A stretch of 64,000 nucleotides of DNA from Sulfuricaulis sp. (GCF_024653915.1 NZ_JANLGY010000013.1:186001-250000); one strand, 5' to 3'. Positions 1 to 14,837 are shown, counted from the stretch's first letter. Numbers and translations: made by a program. Notes: generated by a model not told the origin, from the letters alone.

Positions 1-17
1 TGGCGGTCCTCCGAACA

Positions 18-48
18 ATGCGGGTGGCGAGAGCCATCCGCATTTTTA
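18..48 (+). terminator. Rho-independent terminator of an upstream gene
   Basis: An 11-bp stem (atgcgggtggc against gccatccgcat, one G-T wobble) with a GAGA loop is followed directly by a T run. It would end a plus-strand gene lying before the window and separates it from miaB. Confidence 0.75.
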
Positions 49-129
49 TTGTGCTTATTTTGCCTTAATGGGTGATTTCTCCTTTTGGCAGTAGATTTAC
101 CCACCATCCATGCTGTTTAATTCCACTTA

Positions 130-1530
130 ATGTCCCGCAAGCTGCACATCAAGACCTTCGGTTGCCAGATGAACGAGTACGACTCCGCGCGCATGGCGGA
201 CGCGCTGGCGGCCAGTCACGGCTTCGAGGCCACCGACAACCCGGCCGAGGCTGATGTACTGTTGCTCAATACCTGCTCCATCCGCGAAAAGGCGCAGGAA
301 AAAGTGTTCTCCCAGCTTGGCATGTGGCGGGAACTGAAGTTGGCCCGGCCCAAACTTATTATTGGCGTCGGCGGCTGTGTCGCCAGCCAGGAAGGGGCAG
401 CGATTCTCCGGCGCGCACCGTATGTGAACATGGTGTTTGGTCCGCAGACCTTGCACCGTCTGCCGCAGATGCTCGACAGCGTGCTGGCCACACAGCGTCC
501 GGCCGTGGACGTGTCGTTTCCCGAGATCGAGAAATTCGACCGCCTGCCCGAGCCGCGCGTGGACGGCGTGCGCGCGCTGGTATCGATCATGGAAGGATGC
601 AGCAAGTACTGTAGCTTTTGCGTCGTGCCCTACACCCGTGGCGAAGAATTCAGCCGGCCCTTCGATGACGTGATCGCGGAGGTCGTGCACCTGGCGGAAC
701 AGGGTGGGCGCGAAGTGATTCTGCTGGGACAGAATGTCAACGCCTATCACGGAGCCATGCACACCGGCGAGTTTGCCGATCTGGCGCGTCTCATCCATTA
801 TCTCGCCGAGATCGACGGGATCGGTCGCATCCGTTTCACCACCTCGCACCCGCAGGTGTTCAGTGAGCGGCTCATCACGGCTTATGCCGAGGTGGCGAAG
901 CTGGCCGGTCATCTGCATCTGCCGGTGCAAAGCGGGTCGGACCGGATTCTGGCGCTCATGAAGCGCCACCACACCGTGCTGGAATATAAATCGAAAATAC
1001 GCCGGCTGCGCGAGGTGCGACCGGACATCAGCGTGACGACGGATATCATCGTTGGTTTTCCGGGCGAGACCGATACCGACTTTGCCGCTACCATGAATCT
1101 CGTGGAGGAAATGAATTTCGATACCTCCTTCAGTTTCCTCTACAGCGCCCGCCCCGGGACGCCGGCGGCCGAACTCGCCGATGACACACCGCGCGAGGTC
1201 AAGGAGGCGCGACTGTTGCGTTTGCAGGGCCGCAACATCGAAATGGCGTCCGCCATCAGCCGGCGCATGGTGGGAACAACGCAGCGCATTTTGGTCGAAG
1301 GCCCGTCACGCAAGTCCCCGCAACAGATGTGCGGGCGCACGGAGAACAATCGTGTTGTCAATTTTGATGTACAGGGAAGTACAAATGCCATGGGAGGCGG
1401 GATGCCGGGAGTGGTGGAATGCACCGACGCGAGTTTGATTGGCTGTTTTGCCGACGTGGTAATCACCGAGGCGATGACTAATTCCCTGCGTGGACGGTTG
1501 CTTGTCGAGTCTCAGGCACGCCGCGCTTGA
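130..1530 (+). CDS. miaB: tRNA-2-methylthio-N6-dimethylallyladenosine synthase MiaB
   Basis: Radical-SAM methylthiotransferase that adds the methylthio group to i6A37 of tRNAs reading UNN codons. The N-terminal UPF0004 domain carries three iron-sulfur cysteines (C11, C49, C83), and the radical-SAM motif CxxxCxxC is at C157, C161, C164, the spacing usual for MiaB. A TRAM-like C-terminal domain follows. The 466-residue length is normal. It opens a tight operon: the phoH reading frame begins before this gene ends, and ybeY, corC and lnt follow with overlaps, as in many gammaproteobacteria. The ATG at 130 directly precedes the conserved start [19 protein letters not shown]. Confidence 0.97.
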   Translation: MSRKLHIKTFGCQMNEYDSARMADALAASHGFEATDNPAEADVLLLNTCSIREKAQEKVFSQLGMWRELKLARPKLIIGVGGCVASQEGAAILRRAPYVNMVFGPQTLHRLPQMLDSVLATQRPAVDVSFPEIEKFDRLPEPRVDGVRALVSIMEGCSKYCSFCVVPYTRGEEFSRPFDDVIAEVVHLAEQGGREVILLGQNVNAYHGAMHTGEFADLARLIHYLAEIDGIGRIRFTTSHPQVFSERLITAYAEVAKLAGHLHLPVQSGSDRILALMKRHHTVLEYKSKIRRLREVRPDISVTTDIIVGFPGETDTDFAATMNLVEEMNFDTSFSFLYSARPGTPAAELADDTPREVKEARLLRLQGRNIEMASAISRRMVGTTQRILVEGPSRKSPQQMCGRTENNRVVNFDVQGSTNAMGGGMPGVVECTDASLIGCFADVVITEAMTNSLRGRLLVESQARRA

Positions 1531-2578
1531 TTTATTCCCCGAATTTGCTCTTAATCATGGGTCGAGACCCATTCGGAATTGCCTTGCACGCTTGAAACCC
1601 AAACCCAAGCACGTTGAACTCAGTCTTACCCCCGCGGATAACCGGCGCCTGGCCAGTCTGTGCGGGAGTCACGACGAACATCTCAAACAGATCGAGGAAT
1701 ATCTGGGAGTAGAGATCGCCAACCGCGGCAATCTCTTCCGTGTCACGGGTAGCCCGGAGGAAAGCCACGCGGCTTCGCAGTTGTTGCAAGACCTTTACGG
1801 TGTTACCGAGGGCAAAGGGGAGCTGACGCTTGCCGGCGTGCACGCGGCTTTGCAGCAACTGGCAATGCGCTTGCCGGACGAGGAGAAGGATCGCGAAAGC
1901 ACACTGCGCACGCCCAAGCGCATCGTGCGCGGTCGCGGACCCCGCCAACGGCAGTACATTCGGAACATTTTGACTCATGACATCAGTTTTGGTGTCGGCC
2001 CGGCCGGTACCGGCAAGACCTATCTGGCCGTGGCCTGCGCCGTGGAGGCACTGGAGAGCAACCGGGTCGAACGCATCCTGCTGGTGCGACCGGTGGTGGA
2101 AGCGGGGGAGCGCCTCGGGTTCCTGCCCGGCGCCATTGAGCAGAAAATCGATCCGTATCTGCGTCCCCTGTACGACGCGCTGAATGAAATGCTGGGTTTT
2201 GAAAAAGTTGCGCGACTGCTCGAAAAAAGCGTGATTGAGCTGGCCCCGCTGGCGTACATGCGCGGACGGACGTTGAACGAATCCTTCATTATTCTGGACG
2301 AAGCGCAGAACACCACCGCGGAACAGATGAAAATGTTTCTCACGCGCATCGGATTCGGCACCACCGCGGTAATCACGGGGGACATCACCCAGATCGACCT
2401 GCGCCGCAGCCAGTTGTCCGGCCTCAAGCAGGCGATAGAAATCCTGGGCGATGTGGGCGGCATTACCTTTACCCATTTCACGCCGCAGGATGTGGTGCGC
2501 CACGCGCTGGTGCAAAAGATTGTCGAGGCCTACGAAAGTTTCGATAAGGGCACGGAAGGACTACCTCCCGCGAAATGA
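1490..2578 (+). CDS. ybeZ: PhoH-like ATPase (YbeZ/PhoL)
   Basis: Cytoplasmic PhoH-family P-loop ATPase linked to RNA metabolism and ribosome maturation together with YbeY. Walker A is visible as GPAGTGKT and Walker B as [11 protein letters not shown]. The start is uncertain: the longest frame begins at a GTG (1490) inside miaB, but similarity to YbeZ begins about residue 37 ([18 protein letters not shown]), so a TTG at 1592 or a nearby start is plausible; neither has a clear Shine-Dalgarno. The stop overlaps the ybeY start (ATGA), so the two are probably translationally coupled. Confidence 0.93.
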   Translation: MDGCLSSLRHAALDLFPEFALNHGSRPIRNCLARLKPKPKHVELSLTPADNRRLASLCGSHDEHLKQIEEYLGVEIANRGNLFRVTGSPEESHAASQLLQDLYGVTEGKGELTLAGVHAALQQLAMRLPDEEKDRESTLRTPKRIVRGRGPRQRQYIRNILTHDISFGVGPAGTGKTYLAVACAVEALESNRVERILLVRPVVEAGERLGFLPGAIEQKIDPYLRPLYDALNEMLGFEKVARLLEKSVIELAPLAYMRGRTLNESFIILDEAQNTTAEQMKMFLTRIGFGTTAVITGDITQIDLRRSQLSGLKQAIEILGDVGGITFTHFTPQDVVRHALVQKIVEAYESFDKGTEGLPPAK

Positions 2579-3030
2579 AACTGCAATTAAGCGTGCAATA
2601 CGCCGCCGCCCGCGCTGGATTGCCCGCCACAATGACGCTCCAACGCTGGGCCGGCGCCGCGTTGCACGGTCTGGGCCGCCGCCGCGTTGCGCTGGGTGTA
2701 CGTATCGTGGGAGCCGCGGAATCCGCGGCCCTGAATCACCGGTTTCGTCGCCAACGTGGCCCGACCAACGTGTTGTCGTTTCCCTTCGAGGGACCGTCCG
2801 GGATACGCAGCGAATTATTGGGCGATCTGGTCATTTGCGCGCCAGTGGTGCGACGCGAGGCGCGTGAACAGCAAAAACCCCTGCGTGCACATTGGGCGCA
2901 CATGGTGGTACACGGTATACTACACCTGCGCGGCTACGATCATCTGAAGCGGCAGGACGCCACTGTGATGGAAAAAAAGGAAATCCGTATTCTTAAGGAG
3001 TTGGGTTTCACCAACCCCTATATTTCATGA
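2575..3030 (+). CDS. ybeY: Endoribonuclease / rRNA maturation factor YbeY
   Basis: Metal-dependent endoribonuclease needed for 16S rRNA 3'-end maturation and 70S quality control. The signature HGxLHLxGYDH with three zinc-binding histidines is present (HGILHLRGYDH). The length of 151 residues is typical. It overlaps phoH by four bases at its start and corC by four at its end, so translation of all three is likely coupled. Confidence 0.96.
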   Translation: MKLQLSVQYAAARAGLPATMTLQRWAGAALHGLGRRRVALGVRIVGAAESAALNHRFRRQRGPTNVLSFPFEGPSGIRSELLGDLVICAPVVRREAREQQKPLRAHWAHMVVHGILHLRGYDHLKRQDATVMEKKEIRILKELGFTNPYIS

Positions 3031-3923
3031 ACAAGAAAACCGAAGACAAGTCCGAAGACCAGGACGAGGCTGCTGTTGCGCCGCGTTCGCTGCTGGATCG
3101 CCTGAGTCACGCCCTGCTGGGTGCGCCGGCCTCGCGCGAGGATCTGGTGCAATTACTGCGGGAGGCGGCGGAGCGAGAGCTGATCGACAGCGATTCGCTC
3201 GACATGATTGAGGGCGTGCTGCAGGTCTCTGAAATGAAGGTGCGCGACATCATGGTGCCGCGCTCGCAAATGGACGTGGTAGACCGGGAAAGCCTGCCGG
3301 AAGCTTACCTGCCGCTGGTGATGGAATCCGGCCACTCGCGCTTCCCCATGGTGGATGGCGACAAGGACAAGGTGGTCGGCATACTGCTTGCCAAGGACCT
3401 GTTGCGTTACCTGTTTCTCGACAAGAAAAAACGCGCCAAATTCAATATTCACGACATGCTGCGCCCGGCGGTTTTCGTGCCGGAGAGCAAGCGCCTGAAC
3501 GTTCTGTTGCGCGAGTTCCGCACCAGCCGTAATCACATGGCGATCGTGGTAAACGAATATGGCGGCGTGGCGGGCCTCGTGACCATCGAAGACGTTCTCG
3601 AGCAGATTGTGGGTGAGATTTCGGACGAATATGACATCGATGACGACGTGATGATCATGCCGCGCGAAGGCGGCGAATACGTGGTTAAGGCGCTGGTCAC
3701 GCTGGCCGATCTCAATACGCGGCTCAAGGCCAGTCTTGCCCATGAGGAAATCGAGACCATCGGCGGGCTGGTCATGAATCGCCTCGGCCATGTACCGCGT
3801 CGCGGCGAAAAGGTCGAGATCGATAACCTGCGCTTTGAAATCCTGCGCGCCGACAGTCGTCGCGTTTATCTTCTGAAAGTGACTCCGGTTGAACAACCCG
3901 GCCGGCAAAAAACCCAGAAGTAA
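3027..3923 (+). CDS. corC: CorC/YbeX CBS-domain protein
   Basis: Cytoplasmic CorC/HlyC-family protein with two CBS domains (roughly residues 70-195, including VRDIMVPRSQMDVV and the second block ending near AGLVTIEDVLEQIVGEI) and a C-terminal CorC_HlyC transporter-associated domain. The family is tied to magnesium/cobalt efflux and, as YbeX, to ribosome metabolism. Size (298 residues) and position between ybeY and lnt match the standard operon. The start overlaps the ybeY stop as ATGA. Confidence 0.94.
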   Translation: MNKKTEDKSEDQDEAAVAPRSLLDRLSHALLGAPASREDLVQLLREAAERELIDSDSLDMIEGVLQVSEMKVRDIMVPRSQMDVVDRESLPEAYLPLVMESGHSRFPMVDGDKDKVVGILLAKDLLRYLFLDKKKRAKFNIHDMLRPAVFVPESKRLNVLLREFRTSRNHMAIVVNEYGGVAGLVTIEDVLEQIVGEISDEYDIDDDVMIMPREGGEYVVKALVTLADLNTRLKASLAHEEIETIGGLVMNRLGHVPRRGEKVEIDNLRFEILRADSRRVYLLKVTPVEQPGRQKTQK

Positions 3924-5436
3924 TATTTATTCGTTGCCGCCGGCGTGGGCCGACGTGGCCGCTGGCGTTGCCGGACTGTTGCTGCCGCTGGCGTTTTCTC
4001 CCTTCGATCTGGTTCCGCTCGCTATCCTTTCGCCCGCACTGCTGTTTGCATCCTGGCACGGGGCCTCTCCCGGACGTGCCGCGTTTCGCGGTTTCCTTTT
4101 TGGCCTCGGCATGTTCGGCGTGGGTGTGTCCTGGGTGTATGTCAGCATGCATCTCTACGGCAACATGCCGGCGGCGCTCGCCGGCTTCGCGGTTTTTCTG
4201 TTTGTGGCGGGGCTGTCGCTTTATCCAGCGTTGCTCGGCTGGTTGCAGGCGCGTTTATTTCCAAAGCCCGGACCGTGGCATCCGTTGTCTGTCCTGGCTT
4301 CGTTATGGGTGTTGTTCGAGTGGATGCGCGGCTGGTTTCTGACCGGTTTTCCCTGGCTTCATCTCGGCTACAGCCAGATTGCCACGCCGCTGTCCGGTTA
4401 CGCGCCCTGGTTCGGAGTGTATGGTGTGAGTTACTTTTGCGCGATCAGCGCCGGGCTGCTGGCCGCCGGCGTGCGCACGCCGGAAAAAGTTCTCAAGATA
4501 TTTTTACCGCTGTTGATTCTGGTCTGGGTAGCCGGATGGGCGGCGGGCAGGTTCGAGTGGGTAGCGCCGCTGGATAAACCGCTGCAGGTGACGCTGATCC
4601 AGGGCAACGTGCCGCTCGAAAGCAAATGGCAGCCGGCGGCGCGCCGCGTCATTATGGATCGCTATGCTTCTTTGAGCACGCAGGCACCCCGGTCGGACCT
4701 GATTGTCTGGCCTGAATCGGCCATCCCGGTGACGCGAGAAGAGATTGATCCGGGATACCTGGAAAATCTGCAACGCCTGAGCAGAACAGCAAGCACGGAT
4801 TTTTTGATGGGTATCGTTGAGCGCGATAAAAATACCCGCCGTTATTACAACAGTGTCATCAGCGTCAGTCCGCAGCCGGGAACCTATCGCAAACAACATC
4901 TGGTCCCCTTCGGGGAGTACTCGCCGCTCGATCCACTGTTTCGCTGGTTGATGCGGAATCTGCAAATACCCATGTCGGATTTCAGCGCCGGACCGGCCGA
5001 TCAGCCCCCGCTGGTGGCGGCGGGACAAAAAATCGGCGTGTCGGTGTGTTATGAAGATGCCTTCGGTGAAGAGGTGATTCGTGCGTTGCCGCAGGCGTCA
5101 CTGCTGGTGAATGTCAGCGAGGATGCCTGGTTCGGCAATTCCATCGCCCCGCATCAGCGCTTGCAGATGGCGCGCATGCGCGCACTCGAGACGGGGCGGC
5201 CGATGCTGCGCGCCGCCAACACCGGTCCCTCCGCGGTCATCGATCACCGTGGTGAAGTGGTCGCGCATTCACCGCAATTCCAGGTCCATGCGCTCACGGC
5301 CACGGTGCAGCCCATGCACGGGGTAACACCCTATGTCCGTTTCGGGAATTGGCCTGTCGTGTTGTTCCTGGTCCTCATGCTGGTTGGGGCGGTACTAGGG
5401 GCCTATGTCCATATAAGACCAATCAAAATGCGCTGA
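3889..5436 (+). CDS. lnt: Apolipoprotein N-acyltransferase Lnt
   Basis: Inner-membrane enzyme that adds the third acyl chain to lipoproteins before Lol export. Several hydrophobic segments precede a carbon-nitrogen-hydrolase domain. The Glu-Lys-Cys catalytic residues appear as E276 (IVWPESAIP), K335 (YRKQHLVPFGEY) and C387 (SVCYEDAFGEE), close to the E. coli numbering. The apparent start is a TTG overlapping corC by 35 bases; no ATG lies nearer the first transmembrane helix. A last hydrophobic helix closes the protein near residues 480-505. Its lipoprotein substrates would include LptE at 11.8 kb. Confidence 0.95.
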   Translation: MNNPAGKKPRSNIYSLPPAWADVAAGVAGLLLPLAFSPFDLVPLAILSPALLFASWHGASPGRAAFRGFLFGLGMFGVGVSWVYVSMHLYGNMPAALAGFAVFLFVAGLSLYPALLGWLQARLFPKPGPWHPLSVLASLWVLFEWMRGWFLTGFPWLHLGYSQIATPLSGYAPWFGVYGVSYFCAISAGLLAAGVRTPEKVLKIFLPLLILVWVAGWAAGRFEWVAPLDKPLQVTLIQGNVPLESKWQPAARRVIMDRYASLSTQAPRSDLIVWPESAIPVTREEIDPGYLENLQRLSRTASTDFLMGIVERDKNTRRYYNSVISVSPQPGTYRKQHLVPFGEYSPLDPLFRWLMRNLQIPMSDFSAGPADQPPLVAAGQKIGVSVCYEDAFGEEVIRALPQASLLVNVSEDAWFGNSIAPHQRLQMARMRALETGRPMLRAANTGPSAVIDHRGEVVAHSPQFQVHALTATVQPMHGVTPYVRFGNWPVVLFLVLMLVGAVLGAYVHIRPIKMR

Positions 5437-5479
5437 TTGTCAGGCCTGATTGACCGCTCCCCACGTGTGGGCATGGTTC

Positions 5480-5507
5480 TTGCTGCCTTTTCTGACTGAC
5501 CTATTCT
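5480..5507 (+). promoter_or_regulatory. Possible sigma70 promoter for the GGDEF/EAL gene
   Basis: TTGCTG and TATTCT separated by 16 bases lie about 47 bases before the ATG at 5554 in the only sizeable gap here. The hexamer matches are moderate and no other evidence supports it. A CCCAC-GT-GTGGG hairpin just upstream lacks a T tract. Confidence 0.3.
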
Positions 5508-5553
5508 TATAGGTAATAACCCTTACAAACACAGGGACCGTCACCCAGGACGC

Positions 5554-8172
5554 ATGGCTACTACCAGTCAGGACATACAGACATCCAAGTCAGGTCACTG
5601 GCGCGGCATCGGTGGGCCATTGCTGACTGTCATCGCCATTGCTGGTATCGAAATTCTGGCGCACACGGGATTCAGGATCCCCAATCCGCCGGCCATTCTT
5701 CTGCTCACCGTGGCGTTCTCCGCGTTCTACAGTGGAACCCAATCCGGTCTGGTCAGCGCCGCCTTGTCATGGGTGTACTTCGCCTATTATTTTTCGATTC
5801 CTGGCCAACCTTTTCATTACGTCGGCGAAAACTTCGTGCGCGTGGCGATGTGGGCCATCACCACGCCCGTCATGGCCGCGATGCTTGGTTATTTAAAAAA
5901 ACGTACCACGCGCGTCGGCACGCTGGTATCCGAAAAATTGGCGCTGGAAACACAGATCGCCGAGCGTAAGCGCGCAGAACAGGAAGTGCGGCTGTTGCAG
6001 ACCATGACGCTCGCGGTCAGCGAGGCGGAAGACCTGCACACGGCGCTTCAGGTGGTGTTGCGCAAGGTATGCGAGTCCACTGGGTGGGTTTTGGGTCAGG
6101 CATGGATGCCGGGAGAAAGCGAGCGTCTCGAATGCGTGCCGTCGTGGCATTGCAGCGCCAAGGGGCTGGAACGCTTCCGCAAGATGAGTCTGGATATAAC
6201 GTTTTCCCGCGGAGGCGGACTTCCCGGCCGGGTCTGGGCGACAAAGAAACCGGCTTGGGTCAAGGACGTGAGCACCGACGGAAATTTCCCCCGCGCCGCT
6301 GTGGCGATTGAAGTGGGCCTGAAGGCCGGGCTGGGCATTCCGGTGTTGGCAGGAGATGAAGTGATCGCCGTGCTCGAATTCTTTGTGCGCGAACCGCGCC
6401 AGGAAGATGAGCATTTGATCAGCGTGGTATTCAGCGCCGCCGCCCAGTTGGGCTCGGTAATCCAGCGCAAGCGCGCGGAGGTGGCGTTGCGGCGCAGCGA
6501 GAACCAGTTACGCGCGATCATTGATGCCGAACCGGAATGCGTCAAGATCATCAAGGCGGATGGCACGCTGGTGCAGATGAACGCCGCCGGACTGGCCATG
6601 GTCGAAGCCAGCCGCCCCGAGCAGGTGCTGGGCAAGTCGATATTCAAAATGTTGATGCCGGAATACCGTGAACCCTTCCGTGCCTTTGTCGAAAATGTCC
6701 TGCGTGGCAACAAAGGTATTATGGAATTTGAAATAACCGGATTCAAGGGCACGCATCGCTGGCTCGAATCCCACGCTGTTCTTCTGCCCGAAGAACAGGG
6801 CGGGCCTCCGCTCGTATTGAGCATCACGCGCGATATCACCGATCGCAAGCAGACCGAGAAACGCCTGCGACAGCTCGCACATTTCGACAGCCTGACCGAT
6901 CTTCCCAACCGGGTGCAGCTCATCGAAAAGCTGAAAGAAGCCATGGCCGAGGCGGATCGCCGTGAGCGCCTGGTGGGCGTGGTGTTTCTGGACCTTGACC
7001 GGTTCAAGAACATCAATGACAGTCACGGCCATGCGAAAGGCGACAAGTTGCTGCGGGAAGTTGCCGTGCGGCTGAGCGGCGCGGTGCGCCGCGGGGACAC
7101 GGTCGCGCGCCTGAGCGGCGATGAATTTGCGCTGGTGCTGGCGGACATGGGGCATGTGGACGATGTCATCCACGTGGCCCAGAAAATCCTGGATACTTTT
7201 CGTGAGGCGTTCCAGGTGGAAGAAAATACTTTCTTTATTACGGCGAGCATGGGTATCACGCTCTATCCCTTCGATGACCGGAGCGCGCAGGAATTGTTGC
7301 GCAACGCCGACGTGGCCATGTATCGCGCCAAGGAATCCGGCAAAAACAACTACCAGTTCTATGTGGCGGAAATGACTGCCAAGGTCGCTGAGCGGCTGTC
7401 ACTTGAAAATGATCTGCGCTTCGCCCTGGAACGCGGTGAATTATCATTGAATTATCAGCCGATCGCCGATTGCCAGTCCGGTCGCATTCTCGGGATGGAG
7501 GCGCTGCTGCGCTGGAAACATCCCAAGCGCGGCATGATTTCACCGGCGCTGTTCATTCCGCTCGCCGAGGAGACCGGTTACATCGTTCCCATCGGCGAAT
7601 GGGTTTTACGTACGGCGACCGAACAATGCCGGCTCTGGCAAAAAATGGGATTTCCCTCGCTTTACGTGGCGGTGAATCTTTCCTCCCGGCAGTTTCATCA
7701 GAAGGATCTGCCGATGTCCATTTACAATATTCTGCAGGAGACCAACTTCAATCCGGCCTTGCTCAATCTGGAGTTGACGGAAGGGCTGGTCATGCAGCAG
7801 GCCGAGGCGTCCATTAATACCCTGCGCGAACTGGTGGCCATGGATATCCGGATTTCCATCGATGATTTCGGCACCGGCTATTCCAGTCTCAGCTATCTCA
7901 AGCGTTTCCCGATTAACGTGCTGAAGATTGATCAGTCGTTTGTGCGCGATATTCCGAAGGACGAAGATGACGCGGCCATTGCCAGCACCATCATCACCAT
8001 GGCCCACAGTCTGGGGCTGAAGGTCGTGGCCGAGGGCGTTGAAACGCTCGAACAGCTGAACTTCATGCGTGAGCACCATTGCAATGCCATGCAGGGTTAT
8101 TATTTCAGCAAGCCCCTCCCGCCCGAGCAGTTCGAGGAATTCCTGAAAAGCGGAATCCGTCTCGCCGTCTGA
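5554..8172 (+). CDS. Membrane-anchored GAF-PAS-GGDEF-EAL cyclic-di-GMP enzyme
   Basis: Probable bifunctional c-di-GMP synthase/phosphodiesterase. Order: four N-terminal hydrophobic helices (about 15-110) resembling the KdpD-type DUF4118 module, a coiled coil (about 115-150), GAF (about 155-305), PAS (about 315-425), GGDEF (about 435-600) and EAL (about 620-865). The diguanylate-cyclase site is SGDEF (521-525), a variant often active, with an RxxD inhibitory-site motif (RRGD) upstream. The EAL domain keeps E649-A-L, NLELTEG, IDDFGTGYSSL, LKIDQSF and AEGVET, so the phosphodiesterase looks intact. It is a single-gene unit between lnt and the skp-like gene; the sensed signal is unknown. Confidence 0.92.
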   Translation: MATTSQDIQTSKSGHWRGIGGPLLTVIAIAGIEILAHTGFRIPNPPAILLLTVAFSAFYSGTQSGLVSAALSWVYFAYYFSIPGQPFHYVGENFVRVAMWAITTPVMAAMLGYLKKRTTRVGTLVSEKLALETQIAERKRAEQEVRLLQTMTLAVSEAEDLHTALQVVLRKVCESTGWVLGQAWMPGESERLECVPSWHCSAKGLERFRKMSLDITFSRGGGLPGRVWATKKPAWVKDVSTDGNFPRAAVAIEVGLKAGLGIPVLAGDEVIAVLEFFVREPRQEDEHLISVVFSAAAQLGSVIQRKRAEVALRRSENQLRAIIDAEPECVKIIKADGTLVQMNAAGLAMVEASRPEQVLGKSIFKMLMPEYREPFRAFVENVLRGNKGIMEFEITGFKGTHRWLESHAVLLPEEQGGPPLVLSITRDITDRKQTEKRLRQLAHFDSLTDLPNRVQLIEKLKEAMAEADRRERLVGVVFLDLDRFKNINDSHGHAKGDKLLREVAVRLSGAVRRGDTVARLSGDEFALVLADMGHVDDVIHVAQKILDTFREAFQVEENTFFITASMGITLYPFDDRSAQELLRNADVAMYRAKESGKNNYQFYVAEMTAKVAERLSLENDLRFALERGELSLNYQPIADCQSGRILGMEALLRWKHPKRGMISPALFIPLAEETGYIVPIGEWVLRTATEQCRLWQKMGFPSLYVAVNLSSRQFHQKDLPMSIYNILQETNFNPALLNLELTEGLVMQQAEASINTLRELVAMDIRISIDDFGTGYSSLSYLKRFPINVLKIDQSFVRDIPKDEDDAAIASTIITMAHSLGLKVVAEGVETLEQLNFMREHHCNAMQGYYFSKPLPPEQFEEFLKSGIRLAV

Positions 8173-8307
8173 TTTTCCGTTGCTGGCGCTTCCGGCGCCA
8201 TTCATTTCCTGTTCCCCCGTAGTTGTATCTGCGAAGACTGCCGCGAAAATGATATGATGCGTCTATCCTGCCTCGGCGGGTTCTGTCATCTTTTCAAGGA
8301 TCGAACA

Positions 8308-12386
<4,079 letters not shown>

Positions 12387-12403
<17 letters not shown>

Positions 12404-13412
12404 TCAATTAGCCAATCAGTTCAAGCGCGGCCTGGCGCCGGTCTACTTCGTGTACGGCGAGGAATTGCTGTTGGTCGAGGAAGCCTGCCAGTCCATTCGC
12501 GAAGCGGCGCAGGCCGCCGGATACCTGGACCGCCAGCGGTTGACGGTGGAAAATGGATTCGACTGGGATGGATTTTTTGCCTCCACGCAGTCGCTTTCGC
12601 TTTTTTCCGAGCGGCGTTTGATCGAGCTGCGTCTGCCGACCGGAAAACCGGGCGAGGCTGGCGCGAAAATTCTCATCGAAATCGCGGCACAACCGCCCGC
12701 GGATACCGTGTTGCTGATCAGTGGCGGCAAGCTCGACAAGGCCACGCGCGAAACCAAATGGGCCAAGGCGCTGGAAAACGCGGGTGTGGTGGTGGTGGCG
12801 TATCCGTTGGAGTCGGCGCAATGGCCCATGTGGATACGCCGTCGCATGGAGGCGAAAGGACTGAAGCCAGGTCCGGGCGTGGTGGATTTATTGGCGCACC
12901 TGATGGAAGGCAACTTGCTGGCGTGCGCGCAGGAAATCGACAAATTTTCCCTGCATTTTGGCAGCGGCGAAGTGGGCCTGGATGACATCGAGAATAATCT
13001 CAGCGACAATGCCCGCTACAATGTTTTTGCATTGGTGGATGCCAGTCTGCGCGGCGAAGCGGCAACCGTTGAGCGGATTCTCGTCAGCCTGCGCAGCGAA
13101 GGTGTCGAGCCCATCCTGGTTCTGTGGGCGCTGGCACGCGAAGCGCGCGAATTGGCACAAATGGCGGATCTGGTGGCATCCGGTCAGCCGGTGATGCGGG
13201 TTCTTGAAACGCGGCGGGTGTGGGCCAAACGCAAGCCGCTGGTCGGTGCTGCGCTCAAGCGGCTGTCTTCCCGGGCCTCACAAGACCTGTTGCAACGCGC
13301 CGCCCGGACAGACCGCATTTTGAAGGGCCGGGCAACCGGCGATGTATGGCAGGAGTTGCAGTGTCTTGCGCTCAGCATGACCGGTCTCAAACTCGCCACA
13401 TGTAATATATAG
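12387..13412 (+). CDS. holA: DNA polymerase III delta subunit
   Basis: Delta subunit of the clamp loader; it opens the beta clamp. The start [26 protein letters not shown] matches the family (HolA begins with a short leader before the LxPVYxxxGxE motif), so ATG 12387 is preferred over an upstream in-frame codon at 12333. It overlaps the end of lptE by 17 bases, the usual lptE-holA arrangement. About 341 residues, a normal length. Confidence 0.95.
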
Positions 13413-13434
13413 TGAGCACGACAATCAGGGCTTT

Positions 13435-14721
13435 ATGAAAGCAGCCTCGAAACAAACCGCCGACATGGACATCAAGCGCTACATGCAGGAAGTCGGGCAG
13501 CGCGCGCGTATGGCGGCGCGTGCGATGTCGCGCGCCGAGACGGCGGCCAAGGACGCCGCCCTGATGGCCATGGCTTCTGAAATCGAGCGCCAGACCGAAG
13601 CGCTGATCGCGGTGAACAAGAAGGATATCGACGCTGCCAAGGCCCAGGGCCTCGATGCCGCCATGCTCGACCGGCTTGAATTGAATGGCGCGCGTATCAA
13701 GGCCATGGCCGAGGGCCTGCGGCAGATTGCTCAGCTTCCCGATCCCGTCGGCGAGATCACCGATTTGAATTACCGCCCCTCCGGCATTCAGGTGGGGCGC
13801 ATGCGCGTGCCGCTCGGCGTGATCGGCATCATTTATGAATCGCGCCCGAATGTCACCGCCGACGCCGCCGGGCTTTGCCTGAAATCCGGCAATGCGAGCA
13901 TACTGCGCGGCGGCAGCGAGGCGATTCACTCGAACCGCGCCATTGCCGCCTGCATCCAGACCGGACTCAAACAGTCTGGCCTGCCGGAAGATGCTGTGCA
14001 GGTGATCGAGACCACCGACCGCGCCGCCGTGGGCGAACTGATTCGCATGAAGGAATACGTGGACGTGATTGTGCCGCGTGGCGGCAAGTCGCTCATCGAA
14101 CGCATCAGCGCCGAGGCCACCATCCCCGTCATCAAGCATTTGCACGGCGTGTGTCATGTGTACATTGACGACAAGGCCGACCTCGACAAGGCCGTGAAAG
14201 TGGCGTTCAACGCCAAGACGCAACGCTACGGTACCTGCAACACCATGGAAACCCTGTTGGTGGCACGTGCCGTGGCCGGCAAGGTTCTTCCCGTGTTGGG
14301 AAAAATGTATCAAGACGAGGGTGTCGAGCTGCGCGGCTGCGAAGCCACGCGCAAGATTCTTTCCGGCATCAAGGCCGCGACGGAAGAGGATTGGCACACG
14401 GAATATCTGGCGCCGATTCTTTCCATCCGCGTTCTGGATAATGTCGAAGAGGCCATCGATCACATCGCGCGCTATGGTTCGGCGCACACCGACGCCATCG
14501 TGACCGAGGACATTACCCGCGCGCGCCGTTTCCTGCGCGAGGTGGATTCGAGCTCGGTGATGGTCAACGCCTCGACGCGTTTCGCCGACGGTTTTGAATA
14601 CGGACTCGGCGCCGAAATCGGCATCTCCACTGACAAGCTGCATGCGCGCGGCCCGGTCGGTCTCGAGGGGCTGACGTCAGTGAAATTCGTCGTGCTCGGG
14701 GACGGGCATATCCGGAAATAA
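13435..14721 (+). CDS. proA: Glutamate-5-semialdehyde dehydrogenase (gamma-glutamyl phosphate reductase)
   Basis: NADPH-dependent reductase of proline biosynthesis that converts gamma-glutamyl phosphate to glutamate semialdehyde. Family landmarks include [29 protein letters not shown], the catalytic cysteine in [16 protein letters not shown] and [20 protein letters not shown] near the C terminus. About 428 residues. ATG 13435 is taken; ATG 13465 ([11 protein letters not shown]) fits the family start as well. proB is not in the window. Confidence 0.97.
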   Translation: MKAASKQTADMDIKRYMQEVGQRARMAARAMSRAETAAKDAALMAMASEIERQTEALIAVNKKDIDAAKAQGLDAAMLDRLELNGARIKAMAEGLRQIAQLPDPVGEITDLNYRPSGIQVGRMRVPLGVIGIIYESRPNVTADAAGLCLKSGNASILRGGSEAIHSNRAIAACIQTGLKQSGLPEDAVQVIETTDRAAVGELIRMKEYVDVIVPRGGKSLIERISAEATIPVIKHLHGVCHVYIDDKADLDKAVKVAFNAKTQRYGTCNTMETLLVARAVAGKVLPVLGKMYQDEGVELRGCEATRKILSGIKAATEEDWHTEYLAPILSIRVLDNVEEAIDHIARYGSAHTDAIVTEDITRARRFLREVDSSSVMVNASTRFADGFEYGLGAEIGISTDKLHARGPVGLEGLTSVKFVVLGDGHIRK

Positions 14722-14725
14722 TGTT

Positions 14726-14829
14726 GCACCGCAGAGTACACAGAGATCGCAGAGAGATTCGTTTCAGAGACGCACGTTTTGACCCGCTCCACTTGCTATT
14801 CTCTGCACCCTCTGTGCTCTCCGTGGTGA
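14726..14829. repeat. Fold-back repeat, family C (caccgcagag arms), copy 1
   Basis: Arms with repeated cagag units (gcaccgcagagtacacagag and the inverted ctctgtgctctccgtggtga) around a variable centre. It fills the proA-nadD gap and its last bases, GGTGA, lie eight bases before the nadD GTG. Related copies are at 37514-37598 and 38335-38418. Confidence 0.88.
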
Positions 14830-14837
14830 ATCCCTAA

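Noticed and set aside
127-972. 281-codon minus-strand frame opposite miaB
   Set aside because: It is an antisense shadow of a clear gene in GC-rich DNA. Similar long minus frames opposite phoH, corC, leuS, yhdP, tldD and murA were dismissed for the same reason.
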